DNA of 64,000 nucleotides. Source: Phascolarctos cinereus (lineage: Eukaryota > Chordata > Mammalia > Diprotodontia > Phascolarctidae). Of the stretch, positions 47,521-59,335 are shown piece after piece. Below the pieces are notes generated by a model, which worked only from the letters and a program-made list of their open reading frames with translations, was not told the DNA's origin and searched no databases. The stretch spans positions 8,021,001 to 8,085,000 of the forward strand of contig NW_018344037.1 in assembly GCF_002099425.1 (NCBI RefSeq), in the 5' to 3' direction. The translations under genes were made by a program, and so were the position numbers. Within the stretch, counting starts at the first letter, position 1. Every line of letters starts with the position of its first letter.

Positions 47521-48098
47521 AAACAAGTAGCAAAGCAATTATTGGTCAGAAGGGGGAGGGAGTTCCTTAATCAGCACAGATGAAAGCATAGGCCAGAAGT
47601 ATTTAGCAAAGGCTTAACATTGCCTGAAAAGACATTTTGTGGGAAACTACAAGAGGAACAAATACAAATGACTTGGTAAGAGCTATATATAACTTGAGAA
47701 TTTAAACCTCTCTGAGGAAGAGGAAAAAGCTATGTGTTGGAAACCCTACCTGCAACATGACTGTGCCTGAGGCTATACTGGTCTTTGAAGAAAGGATGCT
47801 TATTGACAAAGTGTTGTTGTTGTTGTTGTTGTTGTTGATTATGTTTATGTTTATGTTTATTGTTATTACTGTTATTCAAAATGTAATATTTTTATTTACT
47901 CTTTCATAGACAAGTCTAATTATTCAAACACATAAAAAGAACCAAATTAAATTAGGGAAGAAAAAAATTAAAGCAGAGCAAAAGAAAAGAAAAATGGTTG
48001 GAAATATTCTTACAAATTTGCATTACACCTCATATTATTTCAAATGTGATACATAAAATCTGTTTCAAATAAAAATGTGTATATTGTCTTCAAGAACA
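47521..48098. other. Single-copy sequence with simple repeats
   Basis: Holds (TTG)n at 47812-47836 and (TTTATG)n at 47838-47860; otherwise nothing recognised. Confidence 0.5.
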
Positions 48099-50215
48099 TA
48101 TGATCTCAGGAGTCAGTCAAGATTTCAGAGTATATGGAAGACATATATCAAACTACACCTCAAAAAAAAAAACTCCTCCAAACAGATCTAGAAAATGCAC
48201 AAGACCTAATGCTTATAAAGAAATACAAATAAAAGTCACCGTAAGTCATTTTTCCCCAAAGAAACGTAGAGACACTGGGCTTGGTTCTGGCCAGGAGCAC
48301 AATATGGAGCTTTCCAGTACAGAGAGATGTTGTACTCCATTGCAAAATGATGTACCAGAATAGACCCATACCAGCATACCTTGACCTCATTCAAGGTATG
48401 AAAATATCTGCCAACTGGTAGCTTTGTCTGTCACAATGAAATTCTGAGTCACAGATCCAAGGCAGACTGAGGAGCAGACTCACACCCAAGAATGGAATTC
48501 TAGGGTATAAGGTTTTTGAGAGGACCTAAGCAGTGTATCAAAAGAGTAGCAAGTTCAGAAATAAACAGCAACTATGTGTCTTAGACGCCATGAGTGGAGC
48601 AGGGTCTCAATTCCAACTTCAAGCCCAGTGGAAAACTTCAGCAATATTCGTGGCAGTAATTCCAGACCAAAAGCAAGCCTGCATTTCTTTTGATCTGAAC
48701 CAGCAGAACTTCCTAGTGAGTTGATAGTATATGAATCTAACAGTGTTTTACTGTTGCTTAGACCTAAACCCATCTAATATGGTCAAAGAAATGCTCAAGA
48801 TAGAAATCCACAAGAAGAGAATGACTCTGAACTATATATAAATAAAATATCAAAGTAAAACACAGCTTGGGCACAAATTCAACTAGAATTCCCAAAAGAG
48901 ATGAAGTAAAAGTTTTGTCTGTGTGGCAGGGGTGGGGAGTATTGAATATTTTTCTTAAATAAGTAAAATTTGAATGCTAGACTTGAAGAGTAGAAAATAT
49001 TTAAGTTATGGAAGACATAATTGGAAAAGGAATTAACATCTTGACATGAGAGATGCAAAATGTTACCCGAGCAAGAAAATTGCTAAACATGTAAATGGAC
49101 CAAATAAAAGCTAATCACTCCATGAGACAACAAGAAATATTCAAAGAAATCAAAAGAATAAAAAAATAGATTATTCAAGTTATCATTTTATGTAAAAAAT
49201 AACTGATCTGAAAAACAGATTGATAGGGAACAATTCAAGAATCATTTGTCTACTTGAATGCAATATTTCAAGAAACCTTAAAAGAAATTGCCAAGATCTC
49301 TTACATCCAGAGTGCAAATAGGAAGTAGAATGAATTGACCAGTCAGCTCCTGACAGAAACTCCAAAATGAAAGTCCCTGGGGACTTTAGAGATAAAACCC
49401 AAAGCTTCTAGGCCAAATAAAATTACTGTGAGCAACCAGAAAGAAATAATTTAAGTACCAAGTGAGGATCACATATGATTTAGCAGTCATTACTATACAG
49501 GAGTGGTTTGGTAAACAACACTCAAGAAGTCAAAGAATGTAAGCCTACAGACAAGAATAACTTATTTAGCAAAACTAAGTATAATCCTATAAGGGAAATA
49601 AAAAACCTTTTATGAATTAGAAGATTTCCAAGCATTTCTGTTCAAAAGAGCAGAGCTGTTTAGAAGTGTTGAGATTCAAATACAAGAGTTAACATAAATA
49701 TAAAAAGGTAAACATGAATGAACAATTCTAAGGAACTAAAAAGGATAAACTGTTTACACTGAAATACGTTAAGATGATACATGTGTCCCCTTTACACACT
49801 ATCATCATCAGGAGTCATATAGGAAGACTAGTTAGATGAACCTATAAGTGTTTCTGTATTGTCTTAATGTTATTAAGGTGAGAATGGAAAGAGAAGGCAA
49901 GAGGACTACACTTTGGGTGGGAGAGGAAAGGGAATATAGGTTAAATCATATATTTAACTTAAGTAGAGTGTACAAATAGATGTCTATCCAAAGAAGGGGG
50001 GGGTGAAGGAAATGAGTAACATTGTACATCATTCTCATCTAGTTAAAGGAGAAAAGAAAAAATAGAAACACAAACATAGAAATGTAATTTCACTCAACAA
50101 GAAAATAGGAGGGAAGGGGGTGAAGGAAGAAGAAAGAATAAGAGTGGTAGGTAGACTAAGAGAGAGATCAACCCTAAGCCAAATAAATTCTAATTAAGCA
50201 AAAACAAAAATTTTT
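48099..50215 (+). mobile_element. Old HAL1/L1 ORF1-only element
   Basis: Diverged relative of the HAL1 copies. 48140-48900 is the presumed 5' UTR. 49080-49700 aligns with ORF1 ('agcaaccagaaagaaataat', 'gatttagcagtcattactat', 'tagcaaaactaagtataatc', 'gaagatttccaagcatttct', 'gagcagagctgtttagaa'). A G/A-rich 3' UTR ('gtttacactgaaatacg', 'agtgtacaaatagatg') ends in A-rich sequence near 50215. No ORF2. No frame survives. Confidence 0.6.
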
Positions 50216-50257
50216 AAAAAAACATTTTTTTTTTTGCAGTGTCAAGATAGGAGAATC

Positions 50258-50768
50258 TGAGGGGTGCCCATTGATTGGGAATGGCTGCACAACTTTAGAA
50301 CATAAATGTGATAGAATATTATTCTACCCTCAAACATATGAAGGAGACAGTTTTAGAGGAACCTTGGAAAACTTACATGAAATAGTGAAGGAGAACAATT
50401 TACATAACGACAACAGTATGAAGACAAACAATTTGGAAAGAATTAGAAACTCTCATCAGCTTTAATGAGCAACTACAATTCTGGAGGAGTAATGATAAAA
50501 CATGTTACCTCCTGAAAAAAGGTGAGAGAGTACAGCATAAGATGCATATATGCACTTACATACATATACACACATGCATGCATATATATATGCATGCATA
50601 TGCCATTTGGACACGACTTTTGCAGAAATTTGTTTTATCTAACTGCACATTTGTAATATCGATCTTGTTTTTTCTTTCATTCTCAATTAGATGTTGGGGT
50701 GGGAATGAGAAAAGGCAGTTTTCCTGATTAAAAAAAAGTAATTGTAAAAACGACAATAACAACAACAT
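50258..50768 (+). mobile_element. L1 3' end of a distinct subfamily
   Basis: 'ggggtgcccattgattggga', 'atggctgcacaactttagaa', 'gaaggagacagttttagagg', 'caatttggaaagaattagaa', 'actaat'-like, 'tgcagaaatttgttttatct', 'ttctcaattagatgttgggg', ending 'ctgattaaaaaaaagtaatt'. The tail differs from the other L1 3' UTRs in the window. A short CA/TA/GCAT microsatellite (50541-50603) expanded inside it. Confidence 0.7.
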
Positions 50769-50789
50769 ATATCTTCTGAATTTTCTCTG

Positions 50790-51370
50790 TACTTATTTCT
50801 GTTTTTGATATTGTTACTGTCTTCACAGTTGAGGTCATGTATATTATTCCTTTGGTTCCATTTTAATCAATCTATTTTACTTCATAAGTTGTTTAATTTG
50901 TCTTCTTATTCATAGTTTGTTTGGCACAACTTCTTCTCTTACATTCATATATTATAATTTGTTTAGCTTTCTTAACAGGCATTTTTTTCCCAGTTTATGC
51001 TGTAGACAATTGGGCTAGGTTTGGAAAAAAATAATACAAGGTTTTTTGTTTTGCTTTTACCTTTTTCGTAGCCTAATTAGCATAGCAGGATCACTGGGTC
51101 AAAGACTGAATATTTTGTCATTTTCTTTATAATTCTATATTGCTTTCCAAACAATTTAAACCAATTAGCAGCCCCACCTGGACTGTATTATCATACCTGC
51201 TTTCCCACAGGTCTGTTAATATTTAATTTAATCATCTTTTATTATCTTTGCCAAATTTGAGGGGAATAATATAACATATCTAGGAGATGTTTTAATTTCT
51301 ATTTCTGTGATTATTAGAGATGGGATGTTATACATGTGATTATCAATAATATGATTTTTTCCAATATTGA
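50790..51370 (-). mobile_element. L1 ORF2/3' UTR region, reversed
   Basis: The plus strand shows 'gcaggatcactgggtcaaag', 'aattctatattgctttccaa', 'accaattagcagccccacct', 'ctttcccacaggtctgttaa', 'ttttaatttctatttctgtg'. This is the reverse of the segment just after ORF2 in the L1 seen at 63300. Confidence 0.7.
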
Positions 51371-51429
51371 ATTTTCATATACTATCTCCTCTTTATTACA
51401 CATTTATTTGATCTAGTCTGAGGACATAC

Positions 51430-51640
51430 AGATTGACACAAGATTCATCCTTCAAGGAATTTGCAGATCTACCTGAAGTATAAATTGTATGTGTCAAAAA
51501 TTTTGAGCAAGAGAAAACACTAATAACTGAGACTATAGGAGGCTTCAAGAATCAGGTGTCATTTGAGCTGAAGCTTTGAGAAAGATAAAGAATTTTGAGA
51601 GGCAGAGGAAAACAGTAAGGTGGAATAGGGCAACGTGTAC
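51430..51640 (-). mobile_element. L2 3' UTR, decayed
   Basis: 'ccttcaaggaatttgcagat', 'caggtgtcatttgagctgaa', 'gctttgagaaagataaagaa' follow the reversed L2 3' UTR weakly. Confidence 0.45.
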
Positions 51641-51654
51641 ACACGATTGGATAA

Positions 51655-51705
51655 TGTAGATAGATGTTTAGATAGATAGAGAGACAGACAGACAGACAGA
51701 CAGAC

Positions 51706-51750
<45 letters not shown>

Positions 51751-51780
51751 TAGATAGATAGTTAGATAGATAGATAGAAA
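51655..51780. repeat. GATA/GACA array
   Basis: Blocks of GATA, GACA and GATA again over about 125 bases. Confidence 0.97.
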
Positions 51781-51859
51781 GAACTTGAGGGGGACTGGTC
51801 ATTTCATAGTTTAATAGGAACAATATATGAAGGGATCACCCATAAAATTAAACTAGACT

Positions 51860-52265
51860 CTAGTTTAGAGTTTCCTATTGTCTTTAGCAACCTCCTCACA
51901 AACTGTTCCATCTGCACTTGAAACCTATACAACCCAATCCTAACCTCCTAAGATTGTTATTCATTGTTCTCTTTTAGATGCCCTTCTTGTTGTTCCCAAA
52001 ACTCATTTTGTTTCCCATCTCTGTACCTTTGCCAGATTGTACCTCCATTTCTGTAATTCACTTCCTTCTTATTTGTGTCTTCGTACTTAGTCTCTATCAA
52101 AATTTAGCTTAAACCTTACCTCTACTTTTGGTCTTTCTTGATCCTCCCCGGTATCAATACACCGTTCCCATTAAAAAGTGCCTTTTATTTCGTTAAATAG
52201 CTTTATATTTATATTGAGGAACACTTAATTTTTCTCCAGTACCCTTGAGGACAGGAGTATTTTTG
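51860..52265 (+). mobile_element. L2 LINE 3' end
   Basis: 'gcaacctcctcacaaactgt', 'cacttccttcttatttgtgt', 'ctatcaaaatttagcttaaa', 'ccttacctctacttttggtc', 'tcttgatcctcc', then 'tacccttgaggacaggagta'. The extreme tip is missing. Confidence 0.6.
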
Positions 52266-52689
52266 TCTTTGAAATCCCATGAGAGAAAAGACTGAAAGTA
52301 GGAAAAACAAGCTGAAGCTTAAATACTTTAGCCACTTAATATGATAGAACTCATTGGAAAAGATCATGATGTTGGGAAAGAATGAAGGCAAAAAGAATGT
52401 AGGACACCATGAAATAGCTAGATAGTGTCATGGAGACAACAAACATGAACTTGGACAGTCTTTAAGAGATAATGGAAGATAGAAGGGCCCAGGGTCCATG
52501 GGGTCATAAAAAATCAGACAAGACTGAATGACTGAACAACAAAGGGAAAACAATTTGAAAAACATTCCAGACAAAAAGGTCAAGAAGGTTTTAATTAAGC
52601 CTGTGGCCATATAAACAGAGAAAAAAAGGATGCATGCAAGAAATACAATGGTCATAAAATTAATAGGAATTTAAAATTCATGAAATATG
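52266..52689. other. Single-copy sequence with a SINE tail
   Basis: 52495-52545 is an isolated RTE-type SINE tail ('ggggtcataaaaaatcagac', 'aagactgaatgactgaacaa'). The rest is unrecognised. Confidence 0.5.
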
Positions 52690-53550
52690 GAGATAAGGAG
52701 CACTTAGGGAAGAGGAACAACTCCAGTCTCCTAGCTTCACAACCCTGATTCCTCATTCTCATTCATTCTACATATCCAGTAACTTGTAAATCTTGCTTCT
52801 ATGTACATATCTCTCCCTTATTCCCTACGTCTCCATCCACAAAATTATCACTTTTGATGTAGCCCTTCTCTCCTCTCAAGTAGACTACTTTAAAAAACCT
52901 TCTATTTATTTCTTTTTCAGATCTTACCCTACTTCAATCTATCCTTCACAGCCACCAAATCAATTTTCCAAAAGTTCATATAAGACCATGTCAGCTCTCT
53001 ACTCAATAAAATCCAGTGAGTAGCTCTGCATTACTTCTAGGATTAAATATTACTTCCAGGATTAATATAAACTCTTTTCCATGAAAAACTCTTTACAAAT
53101 GGGTACCTTTTCATGTTTCTAGTCTTCTTACACATTACTCTTCTCCATGCATACTATTATATTGACCTTCTGTTCTGGCCTAACATCTCTTCTTTATACA
53201 AAATGTTCCGCCTCTCATGTTGCTGCCTTTATGAGATCAGTTCCTCAACCCTGGGATTCTCTCCGCTTTTTAGTATTCATGCTTTCCATCAAAGTTCAGC
53301 TAGTGACAATTTCTACACAATGTTTCTCTTGATGTACTCAGATACTAATCTTTTCTGTCTCCAAACTATTTTGTAGCCATTTTGTAAATATTCTCTACAT
53401 ACTTTATATGCATACATAATATTTCTCTCTGCAAAACTGTTCAGGTAAGGGACTATATCACTCTTGTCTCATATTTCCAGAGCTTAGCATGGTACCTGTC
53501 ACATAGTAGGAATTAAATAAATCATTGTTGACTGATTGACAATATTTTAA
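52690..53550 (+). mobile_element. L2 LINE, RT C-terminus to 3' end
   Basis: Decayed end of the L2 reverse-transcriptase ORF: 'acttcaatctatccttcaca', 'caccaaatcaattttccaaa', 'agaccatgtcagctctctac', 'ttctaggattaaatattac'. The 3' UTR ends 'tcacatagtaggaattaaat' and 'tgttgactgattgac'. Only short open stretches remain. Confidence 0.7.
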
Positions 53551-54035
53551 ATAAAGATCCTATGTGCTTCTATGTAGATGAATGCCAAAATGCCTAACAT
53601 ATTTTGATATTATTTTAAAGTGTTTATATTTGTATTTTGTCTGCTAGTAATATGTGGTTGTGTTGATGAGCTTTGGGACTTTATCTTGTTTCATGTTGAA
53701 AAGAAATGCCAAACTACTCCAGTGTCTCTGCCAAGTAAACCTCAAATGATATCATGAACAGCTGGATACAACTGAAAAACAACTGAACAACAACTTGTCT
53801 CCTATTCATTTGCTGAATATATTTTTAATCTTCAATTAATTTGCATCTATGTTTTGTTTCTGTATTTTATAAGCATGTAATTATTTCATCCATTATATGC
53901 ATATGTAAATGAGCATACATAATCTTTGATCATTACTATTCCTTTAGTCGTCATTCTTGAATTGCTGGTATAGTTAGCATTTCTAGAATATTATCTATAT
54001 AATTATGAGACTATGCAACCTTTTCCCCCTTGCTC
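53551..54035. other. Single-copy sequence with a SINE 3' half
   Basis: 53698-53795 is the middle and tail of a SINE ('gaaatgccaaactactccag', 'ctggatacaactgaaaaaca', 'actgaacaacaac'). The remainder is unrecognised. Confidence 0.5.
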
Positions 54036-54204
54036 TTAGCAAGTGCTAGCAATACAAAAATAGGTAAAAGACAGTTCATGACCTCAAGCTTACAATCTAA
54101 TGAAGCAGATAAATATATACAAAGCTGTAGAAAGAATAAATAGAAAATAATCAACAGGGATGAAACTAGTATTAAAAGGAGTTGGAAAGTGATAAAGCAT
54201 GGGG
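54036..54204 (-). mobile_element. L2 3' UTR fragment
   Basis: 'cagttcatgacctcaagctt', 'acaatctaatgaagcagata', 'gatgaaactagtattaaaag': reversed L2 3' UTR. Confidence 0.55.
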
Positions 54205-54700
54205 AGAAGCACTTAGAGTCTCCTAGTTTTACAACAATGATTCTTCATTCTCAGTCATCCCACATATCCAATGAGTCAGAAATCTTACTTCTATGTACAG
54301 ATCTCTCCCATATACCCTCTTTTCTCCACCCACAAAACCACCACTTTTAATCTGGCCTTTGTCCCCTTTCAAATGAACTGTGGTACAAACCCTCCTTTTG
54401 GTTTCCTTGGCTTAAGTCTCACCTTACTCCAATCCATCCTTCACACAGTCATCAAATCAATTTTCCAAAAGTTTGGATAAGACCATGGCAGCCCCCTACT
54501 AAATAAAGGCCTATGAGTGTCTCTTCATTATTTCTAATATTAAACATAAATTCTTCTGTTTGACACTTAAAACTCTTTATAAACTGGCACTTTTCACATT
54601 ACTCTCTTCTATGCATGCTATTATATTTTCCCATCATTCTTAAACATCTACTATTCATTACACACAAAGTTCAACCTTTCCTTTCTTCCTTAAGAAGGAG
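54205..54700 (+). mobile_element. L2 LINE, RT C-terminal region
   Basis: Second copy of the segment at 52690: 'cacttagagtctcctagttt', 'actccaatccatccttcaca', 'tcatcaaatcaattttccaa', 'agaccatggcagccccctac'. The 3' UTR is missing. Differences between the two copies are many, so both are old insertions. Confidence 0.65.
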
Positions 54701-54704
54701 TGAT

Positions 54705-54988
54705 TTTAGTTGTGGCATAAAAAAATCCAGGAAAATCATTAATCACATTGGAGGAAGGAGAGCATTCCACCCAGTCCTGGGGTATCATTCAAAAAAAAAA
54801 GACCAGAGTCAAGAAATGAGGTATGTTATTCATGGAACAGAACAAAGTCCATTGTTACTGGATCAAAGAGTATGTGTTGGAAAATAGGGTATAAGGAGAC
54901 TATATATCCACCTACATAAGGTACCTATACCTATGTAGAAACAGGTAGAAAGCGTTAGGTTAGGAAGGTCTTTGAATGTCAAATAGTG
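54705..54988 (-). mobile_element. L2 3' UTR fragment
   Basis: 'ggaggaaggagagcattcca', 'attgttactggatcaaagag', 'gttaggaaggtctttgaatg': reversed L2 3' UTR. Confidence 0.55.
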
Positions 54989-55540
54989 CATTTTATCTTC
55001 TTTATTACTCTATTTTATTTACATTGACAATAATGAGACAACATATCAAAATTTATGGGATGCAGCCAAAGCAGTACTTATGGGAAAATTAATATCTCTA
55101 AACTCATACATCAGTAGAAGAGAGAAAGACCAGGTCAATGAATTGTGCATGCAAAAAAAAAAAAACCTGAAAAATGGCAACCACCAAATTGGAAATCCTG
55201 AAATCAAAGCAGAGATTAATAAAATTGATGGTAAGAAAGCCATTAAACTAATAAATAAAACTAGGACCCAGTTTTACAGAAGAAAAAACAATAAGATTAA
55301 TAATTAGTTAATTTTATTTAAAAAAGAAAGAAGAAAACTAAATTATCAATATCAAAAATGAAAAAGTGAATTTAATACCACTAAAGATGAAATAAAAGCA
55401 AATATTAGTACCTATTTTGCTCAAATATATGCCAATAAATCTAACAATCTAAATGAAATGAATAAATATTTATAAAAAAAAATTGCTCAGAATAACAGAA
55501 AAGAAAATAGAATTCTTAATTAACTATTTTTTAGAAATTT

Positions 55541-55682
55541 TTTTTTAGGCAGTTGGGGTTAAGTGACTTGCCCGAGGTCACACAGCTAGTAAGTGTCAAG
55601 TGTTTGGTCTGAGGTCGGATTTGAACTCAGGTACTCCTGACTTCAGGGCTGATGTTCTATCCACTGTGCCACCTAGCTGCCC
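55541..55682 (-). mobile_element. Short tRNA-related SINE inside L1 ORF2
   Basis: Reversed SINE: T-run, 'ggcagttggggttaagtgac', 'ggtcacacagctagtaagtg', 'ggatttgaactcaggtactc', 'gccacctagctgccc'. The flanks share TTAGAAATTT (55531) and TTAGAAAAATTT (55686). Confidence 0.92.
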
Positions 55683-56459
55683 TTCTTAGAAAAATTTATT
55701 GAACAAGCCATACATGTGCTCTCTAAGAAAAAAAAAATCCCAGAATCAGATTCTCAAGTGAATTCTATGAAATATTAAAGAAATTAAATTCAATACTATA
55801 CAATCCAATAAGAAAAGTAGGCAAAGGAACAGTCCTATCAAATTCCTTCTACTGGGGGGGAGGGGTGGTGGAGCAAAGATGACAGAGTAAATGCAGTGAC
55901 TTGCTTGAGCTCTCCCCCAAAACCCTCCAAATACCTATAAAAATGGCTCTAAACAAATTCTAAAGCAGTAGAATGCACAAAAAAACAGAGTGAAATAAAT
56001 TTCCAGCCCAAGACAACATGGATGGTTAATTGGAAAGGTATATTGCACCAGGCTGGGAGAAGAGTGCAATTTGGCATGGGTGTGCAGGCCTCAGCGAACC
56101 TGGAGCAGGCCTCAGAGCACTGAATTGTGGGCAGCTGTGGCAGTTTCTAGAACTCTCAATCCACAAATGCCAAAGACAATTTAGAAGGTCAGAAGGAAAA
56201 CTCTGTGTCTGTGGGGAGAGAGAGAAGCTTGGGGTCTCAGCTCCAGTCCCCAAACCCAGCCCCGGGGTGGCAGCTGCTTCCTGAGCTTCCAGCCCACAGA
56301 GCAAGGGGGAATTGAGTGGCTGATCAGAGGGGGATTGCAGAGATCTCTTTGCTGGTGTAGGATTCTCTTGCTTTGCCGGTGCTTGGATCTGGGTCACAGT
56401 TCTGGGTGGCAGTCCTGGGGCAAGAAGGCGCACTGGCGTGGTGGAGCTTGTTGTGGCTG

Positions 56460-57018
56460 TGCGTAGAGGACCAGCTCTGAAGAGTCAGAGGATGCAGGTC
56501 ATGCCAGGTTTTACCTATTATATGTCCTATATCGATGGCTGCATAATTCAGGAAGATTGGTTCCCCACCCCCTATTCTGTCTCTTGAAGAACAGGATGCC
56601 CTTGGATATTGCAAGGAAGCAAGGAAACTTCCTGTTCTGGCTCTTGAAGAACAGGATGCCCTTGGATATTGCAAGGAAGGAGAAAATGTACAGGGTAACT
56701 CCCTGTTTAATGTTGTTATGGCATAAGGAAATGGCCAGGATAATGTTACCATGAGAAATGTGCTTGATGTTACTTTGATTAGTATTCACATGAGAAAAAT
56801 TCTCAGTGTTGCTTGTTGGTAAAGATATATAAACTTTGTTGCTTTACTTGCTGTTACTTTGGGTGATAATCCCATGAGTCAAAGATGTAAAAACCTAACC
56901 CTCAGATCAATAAACAGAGCTTGTTCTTTACTTGCATCCCACCTGGCCCATGTGTTTCTCTCTCTCTTCTCACATAGCCGGCATTAAACCACAGCTGCGG
57001 ACGCAGGTGCTCACGGCA
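56460..57018 (+). mobile_element. Solo ERV LTR (ERV1-like)
   Basis: A fossil LTR of 559 bases with TG...CA ends (TGCGTAGAGG ... CTCACGGCA) and a 4-base target duplication GCTG (56456-56459 and 57019-57022). Its removal rejoins the HAL1 5' UTR. It has a TATA-like TATATAAA (56826) and AATAAA (56909), plus an internal 60-base tandem duplication (about 56571-56690). No internal retroviral region is present, so it is a solo LTR left by recombination. The 4-base duplication suits a gammaretrovirus-like (ERV1) origin. It is younger than the HAL1 that carries it. Confidence 0.82.
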
Positions 57019-57284
57019 GCTGTGAAGAGAAAATCCTCCTCAGAGTTCCAAGACAGAAAACAGTGTTTGCGGTCATGCATAGACCACAGCACAGGTCACG
57101 AAAGGAATAAACACCTAGCCCTTCATCATAGCATCTTGGAAGAACTGAAAATCTACAGGTCCCTAGATGTATCTCTGAAAAATAGCTGCATAAAATCTCA
57201 AAAGCTTAGACAGCATATTCTCCACGCTAGAAACAAACCACTACCTTAACAAAAAGTTTGTAACTCAAGTAATTGGCCAGGATC

Positions 57285-58352
57285 ATGAGCAAGCAGTGCA
57301 AAAAGAGTGAAACTATAGAATCTTACTTTGGTGACAAAGAAGATCAAAACATACAACCAGAAGAAGCAACAAAGTCAAAGTTCCTATATCCAAAGCCTCC
57401 AAGAAAAATATGAATTAGTCCCAGACCAGGGAAGAGCTCGAAAAGGATTTAGAGAAGCAAGTAAAAGAAGTAGAGGAAAAACTGAGAGTGATGCAAGAAA
57501 ATCCTGAAAAACAAGTCAACAACTTGCTAAAGGAGATCCAAAAAAATACTAAGGAAATAACATCTTAAAAAATAGCCTAATCCAAATGGCAAAAGAGGTC
57601 CAAAAAGCCAATAAGGAGAGGAATTCCTTAAAAGGAAAAATCAGCCAAATGGAAAAAGAAGTCCAAAAGCTTACTAAAGAAAATACTTCCTTAAAAATTA
57701 GAATCAAGCAATTGCAAACTAGTGACTTTATGAGAAATCAAGACATTGTAAAACAAATCCAAAAGAATGAAAAAAATAGAAAACAATATGAAATATCTTA
57801 TTGGAAAAACAACTGACCTGGAAAATAGAGACGAGAGAGAATTTAAAAATTATTGGACTATCTGAAAGCTATGATCAAGAAAAGAGCCTAGACATCAGCT
57901 TTCAAGAAATTACCAAGGAAAACTGCCCTGATATTTTAGAACCAGAGGGCAAAATAGAAATGGAAAGAATCCACCAATCACCTACTGAAAGAGATCCTCA
58001 AAGGAAAACTCCTAGGAATGTTGTAGCCAAATTCCAGAGTTCTGAGGTCAAGGAGAAAATATTACAAGCAGCCAGAAAGAAACAATTCAAGTATTGTGGA
58101 AACACAATCAGGATAACACAAGATTTAGCAGCTTCTACATTAAGGGACTGGAGGGCAAGGAATGTAATATTCCAGAGGTCAAAGGAGGTAAGATTACAGC
58201 CAAGAATCACCTACCCAGCAAAACTGAGTATAGTCTTTCAGGGTAAAAAATGGTCATTCAGTGAAATAAGGGACTTTCAAGCATTCTTGATGAAACGATC
58301 AGAGCTGAATAGAAAATTTTACTTTTGCATATATGACTCAAGTGAAGTATGA
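57285..58352 (+). pseudogene. HAL1 ORF1, best preserved copy
   Basis: Starts MSKQCKKSETIESYFGDKED. A coiled coil follows (57420-57780), best read in another frame as MAKEVQKANKERNSLKGKIS and EKEVQKLTKENTSLKIRIKQ. Then comes a 183-codon uninterrupted frame (57801-58352), in phase with the ATG: ENLKIIGLSESYDQEKSLDI, ERIHQSPTERDPQRKTPRN, KQFKYCGNTIRITQDLAAST, RITYPAKLSIVFQGKKWSFS. These match the RRM and C-terminal domains of L1 ORF1p (compare human RPRISYPAKLSF). At least one stop (after PRKI) and two frame changes separate N- and C-terminal parts. No ORF2 follows: the next ~980 bases are 3' UTR. Confidence 0.85.
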
Positions 58353-59335
58353 AGAGGTAAACAGGAAAGAGAAATCATAAGAGACTTATTAAGGTTGAAC
58401 TGTTTACATTCCTGCATGGAAAGATGATATTTGTAACTCATGAGTCCTTTGTCAGTATTAGGGTAGTTGGAGGGGGAAAAAAGTATGGATAGATGGATAG
58501 GTAGATAGAAGGCACAGGGTGAGTTGAAGATGAAGGGGTGATATCTAGAAATTAAGTGGTGAGAGAGGGTTATACTGGAGAAGGAGAAAGGGAGAGTAGA
58601 ATGGGGTAAATTATCTCACAAAAACAGACAAGAAAAGTTTTACAGTGGAGAGGGAAAGGGAAGGTGAGAGGGAATGAGTGAATCTTATTCTCATGAGATT
58701 TGGCTTAAGGAGGGAATAACATACACAATTGGGTATGGAAATCTATCTCACCTTACAGGAAAATAAGGGGGTAATGGGAGAAGAGAGCAGGGGGGATGAT
58801 AGAGGGGAGGGCAGATTGGGGGAGGGGATAATCAGAAACAAACACTTCTGAGGAGGGACAGGGTCAAAATAGAGAATAGAATAAATGGGAGATGGAATAG
58901 GATGAAGGGAAATATACTTAATTTTTCACAACATGACTACTATGGATGTATTTTGCATGACTACACATGTATAACCCATATCTAGCTGCTTGCCTTTTCA
59001 ATGAGGGTGGGTGGGGAGGAAGGAGAGGAGAAAATCTGTAATCCAAAGTTTTAAAAACATGTGAAAAAAATTGTTTTCACGTGCAACTGGGATATAAGAT
59101 ATACAGGAAATGGGGTATTGACATATATCCTGACCTAAAGGAAAATATAAGGGGTTGGGGATACGAGAAGGAGGGGAGAGATACAAGGGAGGGCAGATTA
59201 GGGGAACAGGTATACAGAACACATGCCATCTTGGGGTGGGGAGAGGGATGAGATGGCAAGAAAATTTGGAACTCAAAATCTTGAGGAAGTGAATGTTGAA
59301 AACTAAAAATAAATAAATTAAAATTTTAAAAAAAG

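Noticed and set aside
52690-54700. A possible 1.5-kb local duplication between 52690 and 54205
   Set aside because: The shared part is the conserved L2 reverse-transcriptase end. The many differences and differing 3' extents fit two independent L2 insertions.
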